A stretch of DNA of 64,000 nucleotides, from the NCBI GenBank assembly GCA_030827475.1, contig JAUREJ010000001.1, positions 61,906 through 125,905 of the forward strand, in the 5' to 3' direction. Each line of letters begins with the position of its first letter. Position 1 is the first letter of the stretch. Both the position numbers and the translations under genes were made by a program. A model generated the notes under the pieces. That model made no database searches. It saw only the letters and a program-made list of their open reading frames with translations, and was not told the DNA's origin. The DNA is from Candidatus Poseidonia sp. GTDB lineage: Archaea; Thermoplasmatota; Poseidoniia; Poseidoniales; Poseidoniaceae. Shown here piece after piece: positions 8,801 through 17,298 of this stretch.

Positions 8801-11800
8801 AATTCGTTGTCGTTAAACCAAGGCTTTCCGACCGTGGTGTTATCGAAGACCGTCTTGATGTCCAATCGATAGACACCTGAGACGAACTCGTGGCTGGCGA
8901 TGGTGGTCAAGGCTGCTTCCTCGGCGTCAACGTTCGTTCGAGAAGTGGAGTAGGTGGCGTCCTGGACGAAGGTGTATTCTTGGAGTGAGATGTTGTTGAA
9001 GCCAACACCCTTGAATCCATCGTTGATGCCGTTGCGTCCGTCATCGTCGGATTGGAATTCAAAGTGAACATCAACCATCGAGCCTTGCAGAGACATGCAT
9101 TCTGCGCGCCACTGCGTGGAGTCGGAGGACGAGCGGTTGAGGACGTACAGGTGCGTGAGGTCAATGCTCGTGGTCTTGACCAATTCTTCAGAGTTGAAGA
9201 AGACGTTGTAGTTGCCCGAGCCGTCGGTGTTGGCAGGATCGCCAATAAATTGCAATTCGGTTCGGTCAATGGATTCGGTGGCGTTCACGATACCGTTGCC
9301 GTCGTCGTCGTTCTGGCAGGTTCCATCTTCGTTGTAGTCGTTCCATTGGGCGTAGACAAGACCGGTGTAGTTTGTGCCGTCTTTGTCGTAATCAACGGTC
9401 ATGACAGCGTAGTCGCTGGGGTCAATGTTCCCGTTCTGGTCGATGGTGTAGAAGGTGTCAGCGTAGTACTCAAAGTTCAGGGAGACGAAGTCACCGCCCA
9501 TGTTCGTCAGGTCGATGTTGGGGATGGTGAGGGTCTCGTTTGCCCAAGCGTCGTCGTATCCGTTGGTGCCGGTGTCACAGGGGTGGCCGAACCAGTAGGC
9601 GTTGTTGTTGAAGATCTTGGTCGAACACGAGTTTTCGTTGTAAATAGCACCCTTTGGTTGCTGGTTTTCTTCGTATCGGTAACCCTGCGTACCACCCTCA
9701 AAACTCTCCACGCAGATGGCGGAAGGCGTTCCGCAGTACACATCGGAGGGCGTAGCGGAGTACACCGTCGCTTCAATGTCAAAGTCAACGGGGGTGTTGC
9801 CGAAATTGTTGGTGGTCACGCCGATATCAAAGATGCCCTCGGCGTAAAGGCCGCCGGGCTTGAAGAACTCAATCGATTCAACCGTCGGGTCGTAGAGATT
9901 GAACGGTGTCACATAACCAACGGCGTCGTCGTTGATGGCCTGTTGGTCCCAAGCATTGTTGGAGATGGTTGCGGAAATTCGGTAGGTGGTGTCGTTCAGC
10001 AGGTTTGCCGTGATTGAGGTGGTGTATTCCTGGCCGGGCTGAAGGTTACTCAGCGGGCCGATGGTGGTGGTTTGGGTTTGAGGGTTGGGCAAGAAGGCCG
10101 TGTTTTGCTTCCAGATGGTCAAGTTGTCCACAGCAAATCCGTCACGTCCGCTCCAACGACTCTCGTTGTCGTTGGCGGTTGAACCCTCAAAGCCGGTTCG
10201 GAAGCGGAAGCGGATGTCAACGGTCTGGTCGGCCCATGGCGAGAGGTCAAACGCACCAAGATCCTCCTCGGTGAAGTTGTCCCAGCCGTAGTAGGTGCCG
10301 GGGGAGAAGAGACCGTAGTAGACGATGTTCTCTGGAGCAGCCCCCCAAGAGTTGATCTTGAACATGCGGTCGTTGTCAAACCCGCCCCACATCGATGCGC
10401 CCGAGGCACATGCGCCCTGCACGGCGGCGAGTTGCGGACAGCCGATGAGGCTCCAGCCTGTTTCGTCGCTTCCGACCTCGATGATGGCAAGATCGTCCCA
10501 GACATCGCCGACAATAAAGCCGGTTCCGTCGGAGTTTCCGAGGGCACCAAGTCCCAGATGACGGAAGAGTTCGACGCTCATGAAGGCGCGGTCGGCACCC
10601 GTGAGGTCAACATCGGTGAGCACCATGGCATCGTCCCAGTTTTTGCCGTAACCCGTCCAAGTATCACCGCTGCCGTTGGTCTTGGTTTCACCGGCCCACA
10701 TGAAGTCGGTTGGGTTGATGTAATTGGCTGAAACATTTGGGTCGTTGTTTCCGGTCGAAGCCCCCACGGATTGGTTGGTTTGGAGGTGCCACTTGGTGAG
10801 GCCGTCAACGTATTCTTCGTAGGCCCATGAACAGCCGGTTCCGCAACCGGTCTTCACTTCGGGAGAATCCCAGTCGTTGGCGTACACCGTGGTGTTCGTG
10901 GAATTGGCTTCGTCTACGATTTTCAAAACGACGTCAAGGTCGGCCGTTTGTCCGTTGAGCGTGTCCATTCCGGTGTTGGTGACCGTCACGTTGACGGTAC
11001 GGGTTCCTTCACCGACGACACCAAAGAATCGGTCGGTGGGGCTGATCTCCAAATCCGTCACGGCCAAATCTTTGTTGTCCATTTCGACCACGGTGAGGGT
11101 GTCGTATTGACCCGCCCAGCCGAAGTTGTCTCGCCATCCGCCAAAGGCGTAGTTCGTGTGGCCCACGACCAAATCTGGAGCTGACGACGGACCGCCTTGG
11201 AGCTGTCCAATCGCCACGGCTGACGGGCGTCGGCCGGCTGGATAAGAAAGCGGACTCACGTGGTTTCCGTTGCCGTCGGAAAGGGTCACCTGAACGGTGG
11301 TTGGGAAAGAGAGGAAGAAGCTCGAGGTGCTTCCACCAGCGGAGTCGGTGGTGTTGAGTTGGTAAGCAATGGTGGGGTTCACGAAGTCGGGTTCGCCGTC
11401 GCCGTTGAGATCTTCAACCTCAATGGCCCACGAAATGTAGGGGCCGAAATAGGCCATCTTGGCATTTCCAAAGGCCCCCTGAGCCGTAGTTTGCTTGTAC
11501 GACACGTTTTCGAGGTTGCCGTCCATCACAGCGATGGTGTCGATGTAGCCGCTTGAGCCAACATCGGCAATGGCGAAATCCTCGGTGGAGGGGACGCCCA
11601 TGTTGACCACGTGCGTGTTGGCTTGGTTGGTTCCGTAGGCGTACGTTGCTGGGTAGTTTTGGGTGAGACAGTCGAATTCAATGATCGTGATGTTGTCGTC
11701 GTTACCGGGGTTGGTGACTTGGCCGGTGGCATAATCCAGACCTTCGCTTCGCAGAAGGAAGATATCGTCGTCGGTTGTTGATGCAGCCCCGTTGCACCCA

Positions 11801-12534
11801 AAGGCAGGGTTGGTCTCTCCCCAATCACCGACTTCGATGCTTCGGTAGGTGTTTTGTTGTGCCGAGCCAAGGTTCGTGACGAAACCTTGCGTGGAGGAGG
11901 AGATGGGTCCCTTGTAGGTCACCACTCGCTGGGTGGTAATATCAGCGAGCAAATCAAGGACATACACGTCGTCGTCTCCGTCTTGGTCTGCATCGCCGAC
12001 AGCGAGGTCCCAGACCCAAAAGTGAGTGAATCGTGCTCCGATGGACCAGTCACGGTTTGAACATCCACCGTTCTCGAGGATCGTGACGTTGCCAGGTTCG
12101 CCAGCGGGTTGCCCTTGGTCGTTGGTTTTGAAGGGGTTATTTTTCTGGTAGATGACGATGTCAACCGCATTGTCGCCGGTGAATTCACCAACTTCCACGA
12201 ATTCAACGTTGGCAAACTCATCCCAGTCTGCGTTGCGGCTTTGGTTGCCTGCCACCCAAATGTCTTGACGGTCGTTGAAATTGCCCAGGCCGTCGTTGTA
12301 CAGGATGGTCATGGTGTGGGTTCCGTCGGTAGCAACAGCCATGTCGTTGTGCCCATCGCAATCAAAATCGCCGATAGCGACGTCCATGGGGTCGCGGTTG
12401 GTGGTGTATGTTCGTGCGACGGAGGCACTTGCGGTGGTTGCGAGCGCAGCCGTGGTGCTGAGCACCATCAAGACGGTGAGGAAAAGACTGCGCATTCGGG
12501 CTTTAGAGAGGTCGTTTTGGGCAAGCATAGACAT
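5860..12534 (-). CDS. Giant membrane-anchored surface protein (FG-GAP/VCBS, CARDB-like repeats)
   Basis: 2224 residues from the ATG at 12534; the ORF track extends further upstream, but a TATA-like box at 12561-12568 puts the transcript start close to this ATG and it leads directly into a signal peptide (RSLFLTVLMVLSTTAALATTASA). Next come four or so FG-GAP/VCBS-type units with calcium-loop sequences (IGDFDCDGHNDMAV; VGDADQDGDDDVYV; VEDLNGDGEPDFV), then CARDB-like beta domains (LAVTDLEISPTDRFF...VNVTVTNTG), cysteine-containing carbohydrate-binding-like modules and Ig-like units. A single membrane span near residues 2094-2116 (MILIGGIVLLLVIIGGSVMFM) is followed by a ~108-residue cytoplasmic tail with Tyr/Gln-rich, UBA-like repeats (YVQQLIAQGYPEETARAFAAQYV) and an AAAQP tract. 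No protease or glycosidase motif was seen. It probably displays an adhesin or substrate-binding stalk on the cell surface. Confidence 0.75.
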   Translation of the reverse strand: MSMLAQNDLSKARMRSLFLTVLMVLSTTAALATTASASVARTYTTNRDPMDVAIGDFDCDGHNDMAVATDGTHTMTILYNDGLGNFNDRQDIWVAGNQSRNADWDEFANVEFVEVGEFTGDNAVDIVIYQKNNPFKTNDQGQPAGEPGNVTILENGGCSNRDWSIGARFTHFWVWDLAVGDADQDGDDDVYVLDLLADITTQRVVTYKGPISSSTQGFVTNLGSAQQNTYRSIEVGDWGETNPAFGCNGAASTTDDDIFLLRSEGLDYATGQVTNPGNDDNITIIEFDCLTQNYPATYAYGTNQANTHVVNMGVPSTEDFAIADVGSSGYIDTIAVMDGNLENVSYKQTTAQGAFGNAKMAYFGPYISWAIEVEDLNGDGEPDFVNPTIAYQLNTTDSAGGSTSSFFLSFPTTVQVTLSDGNGNHVSPLSYPAGRRPSAVAIGQLQGGPSSAPDLVVGHTNYAFGGWRDNFGWAGQYDTLTVVEMDNKDLAVTDLEISPTDRFFGVVGEGTRTVNVTVTNTGMDTLNGQTADLDVVLKIVDEANSTNTTVYANDWDSPEVKTGCGTGCSWAYEEYVDGLTKWHLQTNQSVGASTGNNDPNVSANYINPTDFMWAGETKTNGSGDTWTGYGKNWDDAMVLTDVDLTGADRAFMSVELFRHLGLGALGNSDGTGFIVGDVWDDLAIIEVGSDETGWSLIGCPQLAAVQGACASGASMWGGFDNDRMFKINSWGAAPENIVYYGLFSPGTYYGWDNFTEEDLGAFDLSPWADQTVDIRFRFRTGFEGSTANDNESRWSGRDGFAVDNLTIWKQNTAFLPNPQTQTTTIGPLSNLQPGQEYTTSITANLLNDTTYRISATISNNAWDQQAINDDAVGYVTPFNLYDPTVESIEFFKPGGLYAEGIFDIGVTTNNFGNTPVDFDIEATVYSATPSDVYCGTPSAICVESFEGGTQGYRYEENQQPKGAIYNENSCSTKIFNNNAYWFGHPCDTGTNGYDDAWANETLTIPNIDLTNMGGDFVSLNFEYYADTFYTIDQNGNIDPSDYAVMTVDYDKDGTNYTGLVYAQWNDYNEDGTCQNDDDGNGIVNATESIDRTELQFIGDPANTDGSGNYNVFFNSEELVKTTSIDLTHLYVLNRSSSDSTQWRAECMSLQGSMVDVHFEFQSDDDGRNGINDGFKGVGFNNISLQEYTFVQDATYSTSRTNVDAEEAALTTIASHEFVSGVYRLDIKTVFDNTTVGKPWFNDNELSTANNIERVIFNVESVDISIGKPNTLTCHSDQTLECVLPIDAALTHSWDIQATNGVLGGDYIFYMEVTDMADGSQAHLVDSGPAVSLQSQERTDVTFTPWNGWLDGHTYNISFYGRLSDGSETGNVRYFHASFADRVDVAILSDTSSRTSAIKEDLAILNMTYTQYEINDWSTYFDAGWFTHYDKIVLPWQEQLVAKDTQFGGDGYYQYLGEPARRTVLENFMSAGGTVQAHLGPLGSQIYGLDQGLSGRLPFGLDVQSRDTAETQVTYSTMDLADPYHPIMDNIDVNAFQGFDASSGVAQAVLNTKSVSTNNVPETCDGYMEDGGYFQRLIRSSEDIQDTVLGVCSYFSGGMIISTIDVATHSERADSTTFPLLGNLLQHQVTPYPDGFGTLGNGLDLTINGEVPSIDPSTGNYALRYMKSDATLEFGFTTTTTETLHTDWIIDGPTNWDGSSLANGVTGHSTDAAPSMTFCKADLASQTGCAQGEQWDITLMLHDDAGHARIIDVTVETNDVYADEFRPEADATIDIRTDYEENVEFTGTKTVSNAEWDVYQITLQGEGEDAELVIHFDASNSSDADALDGNGIETYEWKVLFDAPYGDDTFDLDGHTFTQSAASGGLWSYKFQNVTVDSTGTTKNQIRMELVVYDSAGKFSEKHRMYFVVVPEGFGDEEPVIQWDTAVNESKYDQDTITIAGTVLSGAETSEVYVEAAFFEEDFSASPVMKFNMSTRGLYGKSDAMGDNDRFEITLNIEGFYTNKSTTQRVYIKYYEGSSPNERWVTIKWIELNLPACQGLEPNPEAEAAGGEFILDENGDCQWSGAWEYDPVTGEWKDNTKTNDGGDATESGLDPMILIGGIVLLLVIIGGSVMFMRKGGEKEDVFSGMEGAFGADALDPTEQYVQQLIAQGYPEETARAFAAQYVGQAAAQPAAAQPAAAQPAAGYDQAVYEQYYNQFVGQGYDAATAAAYAQQYAIQYAQSLQ
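5984..6028. repeat. 15-bp tandem repeat, three copies, in the giant gene
   Basis: Three perfect copies of a 15-base unit (gcggctggttgtgct on +) encode the AAAQP tract in the cytoplasmic tail of the giant surface protein. A partial fourth copy follows. Copy number can change by slippage without breaking the frame. Confidence 0.85.
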
Positions 12535-12560
12535 CACTTGTCTCGGCGAGGCCTTGTTGC

Positions 12561-12568
12561 AATATAAT
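12561..12568 (-). promoter_or_regulatory. TATA-like box for the giant surface protein gene
   Basis: On the minus strand the sequence ATTATATT lies about 30 nt upstream of the ATG at 12534. With the usual archaeal spacing of ~26 nt from TATA centre to transcription start, the mRNA would have a leader of only ~5 nt. This supports the chosen start. Confidence 0.55.
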
Positions 12569-12656
12569 GCCTTTGCAAAGCAGTTCATGATTTGGCATCC
12601 AGCGTCCCGTTTTTTGTAAAAAGGGAGGCGTTTTTCGCCCAAATTGAACCCCAGGT

Positions 12657-13334
12657 TCAGAATCGTCCAACGAGCCATTTTGGAGCAGGGCCCCATCCAA
12701 CGGCATCGCCGCCATGGATTTTCACAAGCTTCCCAGCAGCAAAAAGGGACTGAAGCCAGACCTCAAGCGATGTGCCCTCCCGGCCACCCAGTTTACTGCT
12801 GGCGATTTCTTCGATATCTTCGGTGCTGAGCCCGCTCATTCCGTGGTCGCGAACCACAAGTTGGAGAAGTTCCCTCAACCAGGCCTCAGCAAGCGGATCA
12901 ACGCTGGTTGCGCTTGAGACGGGTTGTGGGGGTTCGATATCTTCGAGCATGGCCATGAGTTCAACCGCATCAGGTCGTTCAGCTGGTTCAAGCCCGACCT
13001 CCGCCAGTTTGACTTTCAAATCCAGTTCCCCGATGGGGCGGCGGACGACAGGAATTCGTCCGGGGTCCGGCTCTGGACCCATATCAAGCGGTTTGGAAGA
13101 TTCTGGGGCATCGTCCTCTTGGGGCCCCGGCTCCTCTTTCTGGCGCTTCCGGGTCACGCTCGAGAGGTTGGTTGCCTTGACTTCAGTTCCTACAGGCATG
13201 GTCCATCCAACGCCGGAGAGACCGAGTTCGGAGATGTGCTCTTCAACCCAAGATGCCTCGCCTTCGATGACAACGTTGAGGTCATGGTCGTCCGAGCGGA
13301 ATCGGTAACGTACCTTTCCACGGAACTCCGCCAT
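12657..13334 (-). CDS. Hypothetical protein
   Basis: 225 residues from the ATG at 13334 (MAEFRGKVRYRFRSDDHDLNVVIEGEASWVEEHISELGL). The ORF track start at 13478 would overlap the aconitase gene by over 100 nt and gives an unlikely N-terminus, so the shorter start, 40 nt after aconitase, is preferred. Residues 1-55 look like a compact alpha/beta domain, residues ~60-115 are a Pro/Glu-rich charged linker, and residues ~120-225 are helical with acidic patches and a closing winged-helix-like stretch (LLQLVVRDHGMSGLSTEDIEEIASSKLGGREGTSLEVWLQSLFAAGKL). I do not recognise a family. The gene follows aconitase on the same strand and may share its transcript. There is no signal peptide, so it is presumably cytoplasmic. 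Confidence 0.6.
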   Translation of the reverse strand: MAEFRGKVRYRFRSDDHDLNVVIEGEASWVEEHISELGLSGVGWTMPVGTEVKATNLSSVTRKRQKEEPGPQEDDAPESSKPLDMGPEPDPGRIPVVRRPIGELDLKVKLAEVGLEPAERPDAVELMAMLEDIEPPQPVSSATSVDPLAEAWLRELLQLVVRDHGMSGLSTEDIEEIASSKLGGREGTSLEVWLQSLFAAGKLVKIHGGDAVGWGPAPKWLVGRF

Positions 13335-13374
13335 CAGTCTCTCGGCAGAACACATGGACTTGAATCTGCTGGCA

Positions 13375-16044
13375 TCATGCAACGGGCTTGGCAAGTTCAC
13401 GGAGAACGGTGTGGAGAATGCCTCCGTTTCGATAGTATTCAACCTCGACCGGCGTGTCCAACCTGACTTGAGCCTCAAAGGTGGTCTCCGTTCCGTCGGG
13501 TGCGGTTGCGGCCACGGTTACCCACTCAAGCGGCTTGACCCCGTCGGAGAGCGGGATGCTGAAGGATTCGCTTCCGGACAGGCCAAGCGTTTCATGAGTT
13601 GTGCCCTCCTTGAACGTTAAGGGCAGCACGCCCATGCCGACGAGGTTGGAGCGGTGAATGCGTTCAAACGAGGTCGCGATGACGGCTTTCACACCCAAGA
13701 GATAGGTGCCTTTCGCGGCCCAGTCCCGCGACGATCCCGTGCCGTATTGGCTTCCTGCGAGAACGATCTTCGGTGCTTTGATTTGGGCTGCATCGTATAC
13801 GGACATCACCTCGCCGGACTCGTGGTTCAGGGCAAAACCACCCTCCGTTCCCGGCGCCATTTGATTTCGAATACGGACGTTGGCGAACGTTCCTCGCATC
13901 ATGATTTCGTGATTCCCACGACGACTCCCAAAGGAGTTGAAGTCACCGGGCTGGACGCCCCGCTCGGTAAGCCATCCACCCGCAGGCCCGTCGGCAGGGA
14001 AAGACCCAGCAGGCGAGATGTGGTCGGTGGTGATGGAATCGCCGAGTTTCAACAAGACTTTAGCGCCCTCAATGGCTTGGATGGGAGCGGGTTGGGCAGA
14101 CAATCCCGAAAAGAAAGTAGGCAAGCGGATGTAGGTGGAGGCTTCGTCCCAAGGATATAGCGGAGAGGCTTCTGCAGGGATGCTGTTCCATCGAGGTTCA
14201 TTCATGGCGTCTGCGTAACGTTGCCGGAACATGTCAGGCGTGATCACTTGCATGGCCTCATGAAGCTCCTCATCCGTTGGCCACACATCGGCGAGCATGA
14301 CGGGCTGGCCTTCGCTGTCATGGCCCAAAGGCTCTGAGGTCAAATCCATGTCGAGATTGCCGGCGATGGCGTAAGCGACCACCAGAGGAGGGCTCGCCAA
14401 GTACGATGCCTTGACTTTCCCGTGGACGCGACCCTCAAAGTTCCGATTGCCTGAGAGAACGGAGCCGACGATGAGCCCAGCTTCGTCGATGGCGGCTTCA
14501 ATCGGTGCATCAAGAGGGCCCGAGTTCCCGATGCACGTTGTGCAGCCGTAACCAACCGTATGGAAGCCCATGGCGTTCAAGTCATCTTGCAGACCCGTGG
14601 CTTCGTAGTATTCCGTCACCACACGGCTGCCCGGAGCGAGGGAGGTGCGCACCCAAGGTTTGACCTTGAGACCACGCTGGCGGGCCTTTCGAGCCAGCAA
14701 ACCTGCGGTAAGCATCACGCCGGGATTGGAGGTGTTTGTGCAGGAGGTGATGGCAGCGATGACCACATCGCCGTGATTGAGATCAAACATTTCCCCGTTC
14801 ATTTCGACGATGGCGCCTTTGGAAAGGTCCTCCTTGGCGAGCCCGTGGCCATGGTGGCCGAGTTCGTGCGTGAGGCTCTCAACAAAATGGGATTTCATGT
14901 TGTGAAGGTCAACGCGGTCTTGCGGTCGCTTCGGACCTGCAAGGGCGGGAACGACCTCGTCGAGATTCAACTCAAGGACAGTGGTGTAGGCTTTTTCTTC
15001 CGCTCCTTCAGCGTACCAAAGTCCCTGGGCTTTGGCGTAGGCCTCGACACCGGCAATCGCCCCTTCGTCACGCCCTGTGAGCCTGAGGTATTCAACGGTG
15101 CGTTCATCGACGGGGAAGAATCCACACGTGGCGCCATACTCCGGCGCCATGTTGGCGATGGTGGCACGGTCAGCAAGGGACAACGCCTTCATCCCGGGTC
15201 CGAAGAATTCAACGAATTTTCCGACCACACCGTGATGCCGCAGCATCTCAACGATGCGCAAAGTCATGTCCGTGGCCGTAACGCTGGGGTTGAGGGCCCC
15301 TGTCAAGCGGACACCAACAACATCAGGGGCCAGCATGTAGATGGGTTGACCGAGCATGACCGCTTCGGCCTCAATTCCACCAACCCCCCAGCCGAGCACG
15401 CCCAACCCGTTGACCATCGTCGTGTGGGAATCGGTTCCGACCAGCGTGTCGGCGAGCCAGACGCCTTCTTCTTGACGCGCCACGGTGGCCAAAAATTCGA
15501 GGTTCACTTGGTGGACGATGCCGCGTGAAGGAGGGACGGCTTGGAAGTTTGCAAGCGATTGTTGGCCCCACTTGAGGAAAGTGTAGCGCTCCATGTTGCG
15601 ATGGTATTCAATATCGAGGTTCATGTCGAGCGCATCGCTGTGGGCTCCTGAAATGTCGACTTGAACGGAGTGGTCAATGACCAGATCGACGGGCACTTGG
15701 GGGTTGACCTTCTTAGGGTCGCCACCCATTTCCACCATTGCGTCCCTCAAAGCGGCCAAGTCAACCACGGCAGGCACACCGGTGAAGTCTTGCAAAATCA
15801 CGCGAGACGGGCGGAAAGGAATCTCGGTGCGCTCGCCGTCGGGTGTCCACGCAGCAATCCGTTTGATGTCGTCTTCGGTGATCAGAAAGCCGTCGTTGCC
15901 CCGAAGCGCACCCTCAAGCAAAATCCGAACGGAGTATGGGAGGTGGTCGATGTGTATGCCGGCGGCATCCAGAGCATCAAGCGCAAAATAGTCGCCACCA
16001 ACATCGAGGGTTCGTCGGGCTTGAAAGGGGTCCAGCGTCGCCAT
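13375..16044 (-). CDS. acnA: Aconitate hydratase (AcnA type)
   Basis: 889 residues, the usual length of the AcnA/IRP1 family. It interconverts citrate and isocitrate through cis-aconitate in the cytoplasm with a [4Fe-4S] cluster. Cluster cysteines are visible in [13 protein letters not shown] and in [14 protein letters not shown]. Other family blocks are present: [20 protein letters not shown] near residue 85, [45 protein letters not shown] near 205-240, and the swivel-domain [38 protein letters not shown] near 780. The start ATG gives [13 protein letters not shown] and fits the family. With the downstream-oriented 2-oxoacid:ferredoxin oxidoreductase across the divergent gap it points to an oxidative TCA pathway. 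Nothing appears truncated. Confidence 0.95.
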   Translation of the reverse strand: MATLDPFQARRTLDVGGDYFALDALDAAGIHIDHLPYSVRILLEGALRGNDGFLITEDDIKRIAAWTPDGERTEIPFRPSRVILQDFTGVPAVVDLAALRDAMVEMGGDPKKVNPQVPVDLVIDHSVQVDISGAHSDALDMNLDIEYHRNMERYTFLKWGQQSLANFQAVPPSRGIVHQVNLEFLATVARQEEGVWLADTLVGTDSHTTMVNGLGVLGWGVGGIEAEAVMLGQPIYMLAPDVVGVRLTGALNPSVTATDMTLRIVEMLRHHGVVGKFVEFFGPGMKALSLADRATIANMAPEYGATCGFFPVDERTVEYLRLTGRDEGAIAGVEAYAKAQGLWYAEGAEEKAYTTVLELNLDEVVPALAGPKRPQDRVDLHNMKSHFVESLTHELGHHGHGLAKEDLSKGAIVEMNGEMFDLNHGDVVIAAITSCTNTSNPGVMLTAGLLARKARQRGLKVKPWVRTSLAPGSRVVTEYYEATGLQDDLNAMGFHTVGYGCTTCIGNSGPLDAPIEAAIDEAGLIVGSVLSGNRNFEGRVHGKVKASYLASPPLVVAYAIAGNLDMDLTSEPLGHDSEGQPVMLADVWPTDEELHEAMQVITPDMFRQRYADAMNEPRWNSIPAEASPLYPWDEASTYIRLPTFFSGLSAQPAPIQAIEGAKVLLKLGDSITTDHISPAGSFPADGPAGGWLTERGVQPGDFNSFGSRRGNHEIMMRGTFANVRIRNQMAPGTEGGFALNHESGEVMSVYDAAQIKAPKIVLAGSQYGTGSSRDWAAKGTYLLGVKAVIATSFERIHRSNLVGMGVLPLTFKEGTTHETLGLSGSESFSIPLSDGVKPLEWVTVAATAPDGTETTFEAQVRLDTPVEVEYYRNGGILHTVLRELAKPVA

Positions 16045-16122
16045 GATTCGTGGGAAAACCCACCCGTCTATGAAGAAAACCCCCTTGCCGTTTCACCCCA
16101 ACCGGGCGAAGTCGCTTCACCT

Positions 16123-17133
16123 TCACCAGAATTGGTACCAAGGCGTTGTTTCTGAGCCCACGAAGGTGGCCTTCACCAGCTTGACGTCCTGCACCGGCTT
16201 GTCGTTGGCGCCGGTATCGGTGTGGGAGATCGCGGTGACGAGGTCGCAGCCTTCGGTCACCTTACCGAACACCGTGTGGACACCGTCAAGCCAGTTTGGA
16301 CCGTTTCCGTTGTTGCTGTCTTCTGGAATCAGGAAGAATTGGCTGCCACCGGTGTTGGGGGCGCTGGTTTTCGCCATGGAGATGGTGCACACTTCGTGAA
16401 GCAGGCCGTTGCCGGCTTCGTCCGGAACGGTGTAGAGGGTCTGGTCGCAATCCGCCTCTGCTGCACTGTTCCCGTTGCAGTAGCCAAACCACTTGGCTGC
16501 ATGGCCGCCGGTCCCGTCTCCTTTGGTGAAATCGCCGCCTTGTATCATGAAGTCATCGATGACCCGGTGAAAGATGGTGTCGTCGTAACGACCCTGTTCA
16601 ACGAGGAGTTTGAAGTTCTCAACGTGAACGGGGGCGTCGTCAGGATACAGTTCAATGGTGATGACGCCCGTTGAACCGCTGCCCCACGACATCTCAAGTT
16701 GCACGATGTCGGTGGTCGTGTCGGTTTGGTTGGCGAGGTTGATGCCAGCGAGCACCAAAACGCCAGCGAGGAAGATGGCGACGATACCGGCGGGCGTTGG
16801 CGTGCCATCGTTGAGCAAACGAGGGAAGTTGGTCTCGCTGATGCGCTTGTCCTGCATCTCGTTGAGCAGGTCGTTGTAGAGGCTGCCCGCCTTTTTGTCC
16901 CGAGGGTTCTTTTTGGTCGCTTCGCGAAGCAAGGAGGCGGCCTTTCTGTACGTGCCTCGGTTGTGTCCGTTCTTTGCTTCAACCCATGTGGCATGACCGG
17001 CCAAGCGTAGCGTGGTGGCCTCCGAACCATCGGGGTCGGTCTCTCGAAGAATCTTGAGCGCCGCATCGCCTTTTCCTTTGGCGATGGCCTTCTCGGCTTT
17101 GTCCCAAGCCGTTGACAATTTGTCGTCCGCCAT
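16123..17133 (-). CDS. Membrane-tethered cyclophilin-type peptidyl-prolyl isomerase
   Basis: 336 residues from the ATG at 17133 (MADDKLSTAWDKAEKAIAKGKGDAALKIL), preferred over the upstream TTG-type start in the ORF track. The N-terminal ~105 residues are helical and TPR-like, followed by a membrane span (AGIVAIFLAGVLVLAGINLA, about 115-135). The rest is a cyclophilin domain: VITIELYPDDAPVHVENFKLLVEQGRYDDTIFHRVIDDFMIQGGDFTKGDGTGG contains the catalytic Arg (FHRV) and the FMIQGGD motif, followed by ISMAKTSAPNTGGSQFFLI and LDGVHTVFGKV. Inserted loops carry two Cys (GYCNGNSAAEADCDQ). The topology suggests the isomerase is outside the membrane and the TPR part inside, so it may help fold secreted proteins. 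It precedes aconitase on the same strand, 78 nt away. Confidence 0.85.
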   Translation of the reverse strand: MADDKLSTAWDKAEKAIAKGKGDAALKILRETDPDGSEATTLRLAGHATWVEAKNGHNRGTYRKAASLLREATKKNPRDKKAGSLYNDLLNEMQDKRISETNFPRLLNDGTPTPAGIVAIFLAGVLVLAGINLANQTDTTTDIVQLEMSWGSGSTGVITIELYPDDAPVHVENFKLLVEQGRYDDTIFHRVIDDFMIQGGDFTKGDGTGGHAAKWFGYCNGNSAAEADCDQTLYTVPDEAGNGLLHEVCTISMAKTSAPNTGGSQFFLIPEDSNNGNGPNWLDGVHTVFGKVTEGCDLVTAISHTDTGANDKPVQDVKLVKATFVGSETTPWYQFW

Positions 17134-17298
17134 GAAAAGCCCAAGCAAAGTTTGGTTTTGAGCCCTGCCCTTCCAACCTCAGCCGGAGGCACCAGCAGAA
17201 CGAAGTGGAGTGAATGGGGGGGCAACATGTTGAAAGGGTGCATGCGAACCCCAACCGGTAAGGACGCACCTACCGTTCCTGAAAAGAGGATGTTTTGT

